This document shows, one piece after another, positions 44,358 to 54,760 of a stretch of DNA of 64,000 nucleotides (position 1 is its first letter; each line of letters begins with the position of its first letter). This stretch comes from Welwitschia mirabilis (taxonomy: Eukaryota; Gnetophyta; Gnetopsida; Welwitschiales), in assembly GCA_051453625.1 (NCBI GenBank), contig JBOZIK010000001.1, forward strand, positions 125,195,084 through 125,259,083, written 5' to 3'. A program made the translations under genes and the position numbers. The notes beneath the pieces were generated by a model, which had not been told where the DNA came from, did no database searches, and worked only from the letters and a program-made list of their open reading frames with translations.

Positions 44358-44370
44358 TAAAAAAGGGGGA
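44358..44370 (+). other. Polypurine tract of copia family 2, copy I
   Basis: AAAAAAGGGGGA seven bases before the LTR start TGTAAAAATCCCAG. Typical Sirevirus-like context. Confidence 0.75.
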
Positions 44371-44376
44371 TACTAT

Positions 44377-45890
44377 TGTAAAAATCCCAGTTTTGATGAT
44401 TCCACTTGTTAAATGCAATGTTTGGCATGCGAATAGCATATTAAAGATATCTCTCAGTTTAATAGGACACTCCAAATGCAAATAAGGATCACGAATTAGT
44501 AAAACGAATGTTTGAGGTGCTTAACAAGTTTGCACAAAAGGCTCAAGACTAAGGCTAATTAAGTTTAGCATTCATGAATATTGAAGAAAGTTCACTACAA
44601 ACGTCCATAATATGAAAGACATCTATTCAAAAGACATCTATAAGATGAAAGACATCTACACTAAAACTAAACATTAGATAGGAGAAATACATCTATAGTA
44701 TGAAAGATGTCTACACTAAAATTGAACTAGAAATAGAAGAAAGACATCTATTAATGGAAAGATATTTATACAAAATGCACTGATGAAAGACGTCTATGAT
44801 ATGGAAGAAATTTATACTGAATTGAAGCAAGTGATGGAGGTCAGTTTGTGCTAATAATATAAAAATGATGGTCTATTTATTCTCCATGGATGTAGTTAAG
44901 TTTTGCAAACTAAATTCTTAATTCTAGAAAATCAAAGAAACATTAATTCAAAGCTCATTTGAATCTAGGTAAGTGTATAAAATACATCTATTAGAGTGAA
45001 GATGTCTACATATAAGACATCTATCATATTAAAGATGTCTTCTTATAAAAGACATCTCTAATATTAAAGAAGTCTATCTCAAAAATTGACAAAAAAATGA
45101 AAATAGCCATTAGACAATGGAAAATAGTAATTTATAGCCATTAGATAGTGTTCAACCTAAGGCAAATGGTTATTTATTTATGTTAATTGACTAGTTCACT
45201 TGAGAAGAATAAAATGCACAAAGAAAATTGATTAGAAAAACTTTTGAAAAAGTGATTAGTGCTCTATAAGATAAAATCTTTTGGGGATTAATTAAAGGGC
45301 ACAATCATTAAAGACATTTTGAGTCTATGTTGATCCATTGATACTTCTATGCCATATTGATTCTATGGGATAACGAAATTGAGGAAGAACTCAAGCAGCT
45401 TTACTAGGAACATCATTTCACACTTGTTTCTTCTCTTCTTGTAACTTTTAATACTTCTGTATTAGACTATATGATTTTTTAAATCTTTTTTATCAAGTCC
45501 AAAATCACTATATCTATCTCTCATTTTAGGTTTCCTTGCTTAAGGATTTTAAAAGTATAAGGTAACCCTTACATGGATGTGATTTTGTAGTTGTGATAAA
45601 TGATTGAAAACACTTATTAGATATCACTCTATTGTAGATCATGAGGAAAAGATTGGTACCTTAAGAGGAGCATCTTAGTTGTTTAACATGTTGGTGGTTC
45701 TCCAAAACTACTATTTTTGCAAGTTAAAAATATCTAAAGGTATGAAGAGAAGCCACCCTCTACATGTGAACATATCCAGATTGGGGAACCACATAAATTA
45801 GTAAAATTTATTTTTGAGATTTTTATTTGTTGTTTGTTAAAGTTTTATTTTGTTAAACTCATTTAACACTCCCCTTGATTTCAATGATCC
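44377..45890 (+). mobile_element. Copia family 2 LTR (copy L1, 3' LTR)
   Basis: This starts TGTAAAAATCCCAGTTTTG after the polypurine tract and ends near GATCCTC at 45890 by comparison with the copy at 52115-53570. It carries two clusters of AGACATCT/AGATGTCT motifs, at about 44610-44810 (including one intact AGACGTCT at 44787-44794) and 44985-45080. Confidence 0.75.
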
Positions 45891-48150
45891 TCAAGCTTTT
45901 ATTAGCTTTCCTCAATAATGACCGTCAAGCTCCTTATCCTATATTTTATCACTTTGATGCCTCCTAAGCCTATTACTCTTTTCTATTTGTAAACTTTCAA
46001 TAGGAATCTTAATCATGAAAGGATCATCTAATATTATCCTTTTACATATTTTACCAAAAATAACTTCTAAACATAATATATTCCTTACACTTAGAGTCCC
46101 CTAAAACATACTAACTTAAATGGCTACCCATTTTTAACATGGAAATTACAGATGCAGATTTTATTTTTCACATAAAAACACTAAAATCTTATCAAATAAA
46201 TTCTTAACTCATGTAAGCATTGGATTCTCTTACATTGAAAACAAACCACAAGATTGATCATTAATGGTTAGAAGCTCATGATGGAAAGGCTAAGCACTTT
46301 AAGCTTTGCCCATTACAAAACTAATTAGCTAAAACTATAACTATAAAATGTGTAACTTTAAATGATACAAAAAGCTAGTATGTATACAGACAAAATAGTG
46401 AAATGATTTGAAAGGAATGTGGTGAAATGAAGGTAAGGCATGTTGGTAATGTAAAATAATAAGAGTTTCATACACATGCATTTACTGAGACTATAGAAAA
46501 AGATTGCAACCATAACATAAGATGTCAACATCGTAAGATGTAGATTGAGAGTGTGATAGCAATGTACCATTATTCTATGAGTTTGAGAACTATGATAGGG
46601 GAAATTGCAATTAGATGTAAAATCTCATGAGCAAGAGAAGACATGTAGGTATTTTTTTATTGGTTATTTTTTTATTTTTATGCTTTATATGATTTTTTTA
46701 AATTTTTATGGCTTATATTGTATAGGAGCTATCCATCTACATTAAACTGGACATAAATCTACTTCAATTTTCTTTTTATTCATGTTTTCTTGTTTCTTTC
46801 TATACTTTAGACCCCATTGAATTTGGAAAGTTCCGAATTCATTCTTTAGTAAAAACCTTAAGTAACCCACATTTTCCCATGGCTTTTAACTTTCTTTTAT
46901 CTTTGCATTCAAATAATTTCTTACTCTAAAATTCTTTAAAACGAACATGTTTTCATTTACTGTAAAAGAAAATCTTTTTTTGTTTATTATTATTATTAAG
47001 GGAAAAAATTGATAGGGCATGAATGTTTATAGTTTTTATTATAATATTCTCAATTTCATAATTAAGTTTTTATTAGCATTACAATAAATATCTAAAAGAA
47101 AATTAAGCGTATGTTCAAACAAGAAATTTCACACAAAGTATTATAATGATTTAATTTACATATTGCCTTAATATTATATATTGAAATATTTTTAATTTAA
47201 ATATTTAATTAATATTATATATTAAAATATTTAATTAATATTATATATTGAAACTTTATTTCATTGATCTGTTAATATGAAATAACTAACTTGATTACCA
47301 ACCTTTACAGTCCTTGATTGTTAACTTCTAGTCCACACATGCTATTTGTTAGTCTATTGTATGGCCTCAATCCATATATGCTATTTATTAGTCCATTATG
47401 GTTATTTACAATATAGTAAGAACATTTAATCATGTTTATCCTATAAAGGTCATTCTATTTAAATAAGCTTTTTTTGACTCTGTTCACACTTTAATATTCA
47501 ATTCCACTTATTGGTTAGAGTTTTAATTTCTCCCACAATGTTTATTACAATGTTGGGTATTCAAATTGAAACAAAACCAAATAATTATTCTTTTTGTTTA
47601 TCTTCAAGCTTCTTTAATGTAATTACTTCTTTATTTAAATATATTTATTTAGCCACCCAAAAAGAGAACTTCTATCTATTAACCTATAACAAGAAAATAA
47701 GAAAACTTCTTTTTGCTTATAATCCAAAGAAATAAAGATTTGAATAAATAATCGTTCTTTATAAGATCATATTAGTATTCAACCTCTCTTTATTTTGTCT
47801 TTGCTCATCTAGAATTTCCTTGCATGGCAGGATCGAATTCATAATTCAATATCATCCTCTCATCTTATATGTGTGCATCATTCACTTATCTTTTAAATGA
47901 TCTTAGAATAAACTAGTAATTTTATAATCTTAAACAGCAAGAAAACTATAGACGGCATTCAGATATACCATATTAATTACTCTTGTGTATCACTTAATAA
48001 ATTACTATTTTCATTGTTTTAGGTCGTACTTTCTAAGTGTATCTCACTCACTAATGACTGGTGGTTTTCTGTGATGTCTAATCCGCGTGATCTTTTCACA
48101 AATGAATCTGTTGATAATTATGGCTGGTTGAATGTCCTTGAGCCAACAAA
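45891..48150. other. Gene-free flank upstream of the thaumatin-like gene
   Basis: AT-rich, apparently low-copy DNA within this window. Small frames at 46358-46570 and 47511-47735 show no motif. A short AT-rich tandem repeat lies at 47169-47254. A weak duplicated phrase (TATGCTATTTATTAGTCCATT-like) lies at 47325-47400. Nothing else is recognised. Confidence 0.5.
47169..47254. repeat. AT-rich tandem repeat
   Basis: About three imperfect units built on AATATTATATATTAAAATAT with a period near 26 bases. It lies about 1.1 kb before the gene start and could be a matrix-attachment-like or easily melted segment. Confidence 0.85.
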
Positions 48151-48155
48151 GCACG

Positions 48156-48160
48156 CCAAT
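48156..48160 (+). promoter_or_regulatory. CCAAT box candidate
   Basis: CCAAT lies about 185 bases upstream of the thaumatin-like start codon and about 115 bases upstream of the TATA-like box, a plausible spacing. Supported by position only. Confidence 0.35.
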
Positions 48161-48273
48161 CAAAGCACATCCTTAAAACTGTCCCGCCTCGGTTCCTAAC
48201 GATACTGCCAACAAAAATAAAATCCTGAAACTCGCAAGAGCTTTGGAAAACATGCTCATCCTCCCGTCTTGGC

Positions 48274-48282
48274 CTACAAAAG
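48274..48282 (+). promoter_or_regulatory. TATA-like box of the thaumatin-like gene
   Basis: CTACAAAAG is the best TATA-like element ahead of the gene, 62 bases before the ATG at 48344. That would give a short 5' UTR starting near 48305. Not a perfect consensus. Confidence 0.4.
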
Positions 48283-48343
48283 ATCCACCCAACACTACAA
48301 ATCCGTCAAGCAATCCCACCGACAGTGAAGGAGAGACAAAGAA

Positions 48344-48994
48344 ATGGCTCCACAAGTGAGACTTCCAGCACTCGTCTGCGCGTTCCTCATCATCTCGGCA
48401 ATGGCAATGGCGGTGCAGGCGGATCGGCAAGCGGTGCGCAGATTGACGGCAGTGATAAGGAACGGCTGTCCTGTGCCGATTTGGCCGGCACCCAAGTCCC
48501 CCGAGATTCTGAAACCCGGCCAGACCAGAACTCTTAATCTTACGAATTCCGCCACGGACACCCAGACTGTTTTCCCGATCTGGGCGAAGGTTGGGTGTGC
48601 CGATGCCGCGGGGGGCTCCTGCGACTCCGGAGAATGCACCTACCAGACTTGTCCGTGGAATGTGCCCCAAGGGACTCCTGCCACCATCGTCAGCTTTTTG
48701 ATGTCATCTGGCTTCCTCAAGGCTGACGTGGCCTTGGACCAGGGCTACAACGTACCCGTGTATGTGTCACTGAATGGCGAGACCATTCTGTCGTGTGACC
48801 CGCAGCTGTCGGACTGTCCGCCTGCCAACATCATCAATAAGAAAGGGAAGGCCCTCGGATGTGCCCCGTCACCTGACACGAAGGCGTTCAATGCGCTTCT
48901 TAAGAAACGCTGTCAGCTTGCTCTAGATGGCTACACCAAGCCGACGCTTGTGGAGAACGGCGTCTACAACATCAGCTTTTGTTCTTCTTCTTAA
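48344..48994 (+). CDS. Thaumatin-like (PR-5) protein, small 10-Cys type
   Basis: A single uninterrupted 216-residue frame with no intron. Residues 1-26 form a signal peptide (hydrophobic LPALVCAFLIISAMAMAV, cleavage probably after VQA), so the product should be secreted to the apoplast or pass through the ER. The mature part has ten Cys (42, 85, 93, 98, 103, 151, 158, 173, 190, 213), the number seen in small thaumatin-like proteins, which would give five disulfides. Family landmarks are the NGCPVPIWPA start, LKPGQTRTLNL, IWAKVGC, the CDSGECTYQTC signature region, LDQGYNVPVYVS and the terminal YNISFC. The family's acidic-cleft residues are partly changed: Lys82 for Arg and Ser117 for Glu, by my alignment. 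Two N-glycosylation sequons occur (Asn65, Asn209). PR-5 proteins act in defence and stress; several are antifungal. High GC and retained CpG set it apart from its flanks. It is probably functional. Confidence 0.93.
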   Translation: MAPQVRLPALVCAFLIISAMAMAVQADRQAVRRLTAVIRNGCPVPIWPAPKSPEILKPGQTRTLNLTNSATDTQTVFPIWAKVGCADAAGGSCDSGECTYQTCPWNVPQGTPATIVSFLMSSGFLKADVALDQGYNVPVYVSLNGETILSCDPQLSDCPPANIINKKGKALGCAPSPDTKAFNALLKKRCQLALDGYTKPTLVENGVYNISFCSSS

Positions 48995-48998
48995 TAAA
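48993..48998 (+). terminator. AATAAA overlapping the stop codon
   Basis: AATAAA begins inside the TAA stop of the thaumatin-like gene. If it is the polyadenylation signal, the 3' UTR would be only about 10-30 bases. A further AT-rich candidate (TTAAATAATTATC) lies near 49036. Which one is used cannot be told from sequence. Confidence 0.4.
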
Positions 48999-49544
48999 AT
49001 TTAGTTTTGGTCTTTTTAATGGGTATAAGCTATTAATTAAATAATTATCATTGTTTGAACGACGTTATTCACATGGAAAATATGTTGAGCTTTTACAGAA
49101 AAGTCTAATATAATTACTTTTATTTTTTGTCTTAAATAATACGTTTATGATATGTTAAACTTGAAATTCGTAGTAACAATACTTCTTTGGGAGTATGGCA
49201 ACACAATTAGCCAAATGAATAATTTAATAATAAAACTCTTGGAACATCCATTCATGTTATCCGCAAGTTCAAACCTATAGATCTTAAATGGATTGTTTTA
49301 CCAATTGGACACTAATTACTTAAAAAACTTCATTCTCCTTATTACTAGTAATTACAAAGTTTATGATTGAATTTATGTATATTATATATGATGAAGAAGC
49401 CCTCTTAGAAAAATAAGATTTTAACTAGCACATGGTGACTAGCCCCCTCTACACCACATATAGCACACAAGTTGGCTAGAACAAAAAGTCTCTAATTACA
49501 TAAAGAATTTAGCTTAAATTCAATGACTTTGAGGATACTAGACT
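48995..49544. other. Downstream flank of the thaumatin-like gene
   Basis: AT-rich sequence with no recognised element up to the point (about 49545) where similarity to the copia third-ORF lead-in begins. Confidence 0.5.
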
Positions 49545-49713
49545 TTCATTTTCTCAGATTTCTCTAGCAAAACATCTTGGATCTTTTCAGAGATCTCAAC
49601 AGTAAAGAACAGGTGTACTTTTTTCATAGTTTCTTATATTTTAGTTGTTCTTTTTATTGATTTTTCATTCTATTTTGCAAAAATGGCTAGAAAGGTAAAC
49701 AGAACCTATAAAG

Positions 49714-49783
49714 AAAAGGAACAAGCCTTAAAATAAAAACATAGATATAAAAGGAACAAGCCTTAAAATAAAAACATAGATAT
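49714..49783. repeat. Perfect 35-bp tandem duplication
   Basis: The unit AAAAGGAACAAGCCTTAAAA... occurs at 49714-49748 and 49749-49783 without mismatch. It lies near the start of the third ORF and shifts its frame. Confidence 0.95.
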
Positions 49784-50226
49784 CTTTATATGAGCCACCG
49801 TTCTACCATGATGCAGCAAAAAGAAGCATACTCCAAAAAATTTATTATTACAAAGAGAATTTTAGAAGCGTAAGACTAGCTTATGAATTACTTCATTCAA
49901 CTTGGATGACAGATGATTGTGTAACTAGTTTAGCCTATTCCATATCCCTGTGGTAACAGAGTTCTATGTTAATGAGATTGATAACATGGGTGCCTTGTAA
50001 ACACAGGTTAATTGCACATTGTTTTGAGCTTTGTAAATTCATTGCTTGGCATAGATAATATAAATGCTAGAGTTGTGTCTTGACATAGTATGAGCAATGT
50101 TTTATTGGGGTACAATAGAATGAACTTTGTAAGAACGTTCAGAGAGGATATGGTACTAGATGTCTCAATCCTCAAGTTTGGTAACTTTCTACAACATTTT
50201 AGTTAGAGGTGATAGTTGTAGTTATT

Positions 50227-50291
50227 GGAAATTCATGCAGCCCTCATTGTATATTGTTGGAAATCCATGCAGACCCTCATTGTATATTGTT
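50227..50291. repeat. 32/33-bp tandem duplication
   Basis: Two adjacent units beginning GGAAATTCATGCAGCCCTC and GGAAATCCATGCAGACCCTC, differing by one substitution and one inserted base. Confidence 0.9.
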
Positions 50292-51345
50292 TACTTACTA
50301 ATTTACAGATAGATTTGAATTTTCTTTTTTGTATAGATATCTTGTTGTTTTACAAGGGATAGATCTTTGTTCACCCTTGTCCTATTATAGTGTAGACATT
50401 TTAGTGTCATAGGTTAACCTCACTCCTTAGACGAAACCATTGGCAGAATTCAGTGGAGGGGGAAAAAAAAAGAATACCAATGCCACTAGGTAGAGGACAC
50501 CTTAGTATTAGCATTCATTTTCTACTTCTACTCATAGCTCTTCATCAATAAAAAATGGAATTAAACTCCATTGCAAAAATGGTGAGTAAAATTGGAAGAA
50601 ATCTTTTGAGACTTAAGAAACACAGATCCATGGTTAGTGAAGGCAAGGCACTAGTAGAAAGTTAAAAATCCATGAGGACTTCCACATGGGCAGATTTAGA
50701 AGATGAATCAGATGTAAAAAAAGAAGTAGAATCTTCAACTTCAATTGGCATAGGCACAAGGGGAGTACCAAATCCCTAAAGAGGCACATGTGCAGGGGGA
50801 GCAACAGGCTTCAAGTCCTTTGCAATAGAGGCAGGCATAGTAGGAGATCAAGTTTGAGAGCTCAGATGTACCACCTCTTAACTTTCATCATCCATGTCAT
50901 AATATCCCTTTCCACCATCCTCCACTTCCATCATCATCACAATCCATAGTTCAATCACCACCATCTCCACCTTCTCCACCTCTAGTACTACCACCATCAC
51001 CACTGCCTTCTCACATAGAGCCTATTTAGTTAGAAGCATTTTTATCTATGTAACTATCATCTTTCTTCATAGGGACTACCACTATAAGTTCTTTGAAATT
51101 TCTATTACTTCTTAAACATATCAATGTGTGAGGAGACAAGTCTTTGAGGGCTCTAGTGAGACCTCATAATAATCCTCTAGGAGGATGCATACTTCACCTT
51201 CCATTTCCTCGTTATCATGTACCCAATCAACCTCTATCAACCATGATAGTGATGACAATGACAAAGAAGACACCAAGGTGAGTAGTACATGAGTGATTTA
51301 ACTCTTGGCGGTTAGATACTTTTTTCTGATGTCCAAAAAGAGGGA

Positions 51346-52097
51346 GAAGTATTGGCAAATCATTGTCAAATTAGTGACTTTTTAGTTGAACACTACTACT
51401 TTAGTTTAAGAACACTCTATTAGGCTTAGAGTTTTTGATTATAAGATCTTAGATTGGATTCATGAGCGTTATTAGTGTTATTGATGATCCCTCCTTGATA
51501 TTTTGGCATACATCTTTGTTATTTGACATTTCTATCATTACTACTTATTAGCACATGTTTTTTATGATCGACACACTATTCACTTTAATATTATGCTTTC
51601 ATTGGCACACTTTTGAATATGCTAATACTCTAATCATTTAGTAATTAAAATAATTCTCTATGATGATAGCACATTTTTCTTGCTTTAATTCTTATTAATT
51701 ATTATTTCCATGACTACATTTTTTTGAATGATGTATTGTTGGCATATAATTCATTTTAATACTTTAATATAAGGCATATTATCATTAGTATATTTCAATT
51801 GAGAGATTATCAAATCTTTATGTGCTTCACTTTTTACATAAACTGTGAATGACAAACACGATGATCTATGATCTATTTTGTGTATTTAGCAAATTACTCA
51901 AATGATTCTTAAATGTGTCTTATTGTAGTTTATCAAGTGGTATATATTTATGTGTTTTATTTGATTTCAAATGGCTTATATATCATGATTATTGCAACTC
52001 GTATGTATGTGCATTTTCTATAGAATATAAATGTTTGATTTTAATTGATTAGATGAGATTGCACTAACGAAATTTGCCAAGTTTTGGATTATCATCA
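51346..52097 (+). mobile_element. Copia 3' internal region before the PPT (copy II)
   Basis: Non-coding sequence corresponding to 43946-44357 of copy I, somewhat longer. No open frame is recognised. Confidence 0.55.
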
Positions 52098-52109
52098 GAA
52101 AAGGAGAGA
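52098..52109 (+). other. Polypurine tract of copia family 2, copy II
   Basis: GAAAAGGAGAGA directly before the LTR start near 52115. More decayed than copy I. Confidence 0.6.
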
Positions 52110-52114
52110 TTATT

Positions 52115-53570
52115 TGTAAATCTAGTTTTCATGATTTCACTTGTCAAATATTTTGTGTTATTATGTAGATAGATCATTGTAAGAACATTAGACATTGATA
52201 AACACTAGATCATGATGAATCTTTAGAGATAACATCTCATAAAAAGGATCAGATGCTAAACTGCAAAATCAATTATTTGAAGATGCCTAAAAAATTGAAT
52301 ACATCTCAAGCAAAGGCTTCTAGAAATTGGAAGACATCTTGTAAGTACCAGAAGTCAAGTAATAGGCTTAAAGATGACTACCAAATTTAAGATGACTGAC
52401 ATGAAAGTTGAACCTACTACAAATAAAGATATCTACATAATTAAAAACATCTATACTGAATAAAAATAGGTAATAGAATTAATTTGACTTTTGACTAATA
52501 TCTTATGTTTCAACTGAATAGATTTGTAATCATGGAGGTTTAAGGATACTACAGAGCAAGTAAAATTCATCAAAATCTAAGAAACTTAATTAAAGACATC
52601 TACAAGATGAAGACACTTGACTATGAGTAAATGTTTATATCAATTAAAACTAAAGTTACATGTGTAACACCTAAATATTGTCTATCCATTGCATGATGGT
52701 TCAAAAGTCAAACAGCCACCTTTCAAGATAAAATAGATAGATATTCTTCAATCCTGTAGAGCCTTGACGTCATGAATCAAAGAAGAATGGTTTTAGAACC
52801 TCGACAAATACAGAGCTTAAGAATTCTTGGCACTTCACTGATTAAAGAAAAATACAATGATGAATGCATGAGTCAAGGAACCTCTCATGAAGAATTAAGG
52901 GCATCATTAGCATAGAGCTTGCATTACTTTCACCTTGTGGTATTGGATCCTCACTGCTATCATTCTTCATTCATACTTGTGATGACAACAACAACATCAA
53001 GGAGCTTAAATCTTCATCAGAGTAATATCTTTAGGCTTATTATTATTTTGTTCTTTTAGTTTACACTATGGACTATTTTATTATTGAATCTTGTTATAAA
53101 CTTCATTCTTGAATATCAAATACTTTATAAGGAAATCCTTGTAGGGGTGTGCATTTGAGATTGTACTTTTAGGCACTTGCTTGATGTAAGGTTATTGGTG
53201 AGTCAAAAAACCATCATTCCCTTTTAAAGGAGAGAGTGTTTCCTTACGAGGGAATTCTCAATAAAAGTTTGTGATGTGCCTATAAAAACCCCTATTCACT
53301 TAATGGGGGGAGAGTGTTGTCTTACGAGAAGACTCTCATTTGATGTAAAGTTAGTGGTGTGACAGAAAACCACTATTTTCTTATAGGTTAAAAATATCTA
53401 AAGGTGTGAATAAAAGTTATCCTCTATGTGTGGATGTACCCAGGTTGGGAAACCATGTTATGATGGTAAGGTGTATTATTGTGCATTTCCTTTTTGTTAT
53501 TAGTTTTAATCTTTTTTGGTGGAATTCATTCAACCATTTCCTCTGAGTTCAAACGATCCTTGGTTTTAAA
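52115..53570 (+). mobile_element. Copia family 2 LTR (copy L2)
   Basis: Starts TGTAAATCTAGTTTTCATG and ends near GATCCTTGG. It contains AGACATCT-type motifs at about 52330, 52370-52460 and 52590-52610, more degraded than in L1. A possible primer-binding site (TTGGTTTTAAAGG, 53568-53580) follows, so this LTR might also be read as a 5' LTR of sequence to its right. Confidence 0.7.
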
Positions 53571-53929
53571 GGAACGTAATTCACTGAACTTTAAGTTTTT
53601 CATTGACTTTTTTAGTTACATTTTTTGCTTTTGATATCTTTAATAAAACTTAGTTAGTATTAGTTCATTAGACTTTCTTAGTCTAACTTTCACTAAGTAA
53701 AATTTTTAGCACTTAATCAAAATGGTAAATGGAAAACTTTCAATGAAGTAAACTTCTATCTAAATTCTATCAAAAGTTACTTCTAAAGAAAAATTTAATA
53801 TTTTTTAGTTAGAATTCATTATAATTTCTATTTAAAGTTCTAATAGTTAATTTCTTATTACAGCTAAAAATGTTATATTTAAAACTAATATCAAAATTGA
53901 AAATGTACATGTTTATTGATTTCTTCTTA
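53571..53929. other. No gene recognised
   Basis: AT-rich sequence after the LTR. Apart from the possible decayed primer-binding site at its left edge, nothing is recognised. Confidence 0.4.
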
Positions 53930-54760
53930 TTCAACATCTTCCATAATGAATACATGATTAGGAGTGTTATGCAATGTTTGTCCTAATAAGGATGAATTTA
54001 CAAGTTATATAGAAATTTGTAAGGAAGTGATATACTTGGATAATGATAATTCCTATAAGATCCACTAAATTGGATGTTTAAGGTGTCTGTGTTTAAATTG
54101 TGAATTATTCACCTTAACAAATGTTTATCATGTTTTATATTTTCCCAAAAAAGTTCTCATTTCTCAAAGACAATTAGAGAATTAGATATACAATCATTTT
54201 TTATGCTAAATGAAAATTAGTAAGGGTGTTATCATCTTTGTTAAAGAAACCATGAAACGTTTGATGTATGCCTTGAGGATTATGTGTGTTAGCCTTGCAT
54301 CGATGATTTAGGACATATATCATTCATTTTGATAGGAAATAATTGGAACTATTAGTAAGGATAGTTTAAAGGTATTATATCAATGGGTTTTTCACAACTT
54401 AATTTCTTATGTTGTTGGTAAAAGTAAATATGTAAATTTTGAGAGGAATTTTCCTAATAAGTATTAAAGTATTTTATGTAAATTATTTTGCTACATTTAT
54501 TGATAACTAGAATAGAATAGAATTTTTCGATCTCTTGAATGGAAATGATCAAAATTTTAAAAATTCTAAGATTCTTAAAGCTTACATTAAAAATGGGTCT
54601 AAAAAGGAAATAAAGAACCTTTAAATAAATAACAAAGGATAATATATTCCTATGAGTTTACGTAATTCTATAAGAAATACAACTGTTAGCTAAGAAAATT
54701 ATGCATGATTCTTAAAAACAATAAAAAAGGCTATGGAAAAACATATTAGGATAATAAAAG
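53930..54760 (+). pseudogene. Copia protease and integrase remnants (third copia lineage)
   Basis: The plus strand reads NVCPNKDEFTSYIEICKEVI, YLDNDNSYKIH, CLNCELFTLTNVYHVLYFPK and KVLISQRQLEN, the copia protease-to-integrase bridge (the usual order is D-S-G-A then TxxRxxFTxY, and LxxVxxVPxLxxNLIS). Weaker pieces further on suggest an integrase zinc finger (VGKSKYVNFERNFPNK near 54420-54470) and the NGGEY block (NNKGxYIPMSLRNS near 54640-54670). The wording differs from both other copia families here, so it is a third lineage. Badly decayed. Confidence 0.6.

Larger units (their letters stand above)
49545..51345 (+). pseudogene. Third ORF (env-like) of copia family 2, copy II
   Basis: Parallel to copy I at 42263-43945. 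From the ATG at 49684 the plus strand reads MARKVNRTYKEKEQ, then EPPFYHDAAKRSILQKIYYY, ENFRSVRLAYELLHSTWMTD, DCVTSLAYSISLW and FYVNEIDNMGAL, with decayed later blocks. Around 50890-51000 is a Ser/Pro-rich tail (SPPSPPSPPLVLPPSPLP), followed by NNPLGGCILHLPFPRYHV. The N-terminal third is better preserved than in copy I. Two small tandem duplications disrupt it. No pol is found upstream, where the thaumatin-like gene lies instead, so the element is 5' truncated. Confidence 0.6.

Noticed and set aside
44600-45085. CRISPR-like array of repeated AGACATCT words
   Set aside because: Repeats are too short, irregularly spaced and degenerate, and lie inside a plant LTR.
48173-48670. Long minus-strand open frames (also 48295-48639) and a plus-strand frame at 48325-48537 over the thaumatin-like gene
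   Set aside because: They are GC-rich shadows of the real 216-residue frame, without family motifs, and the real frame has signal peptide and ten-Cys pattern.
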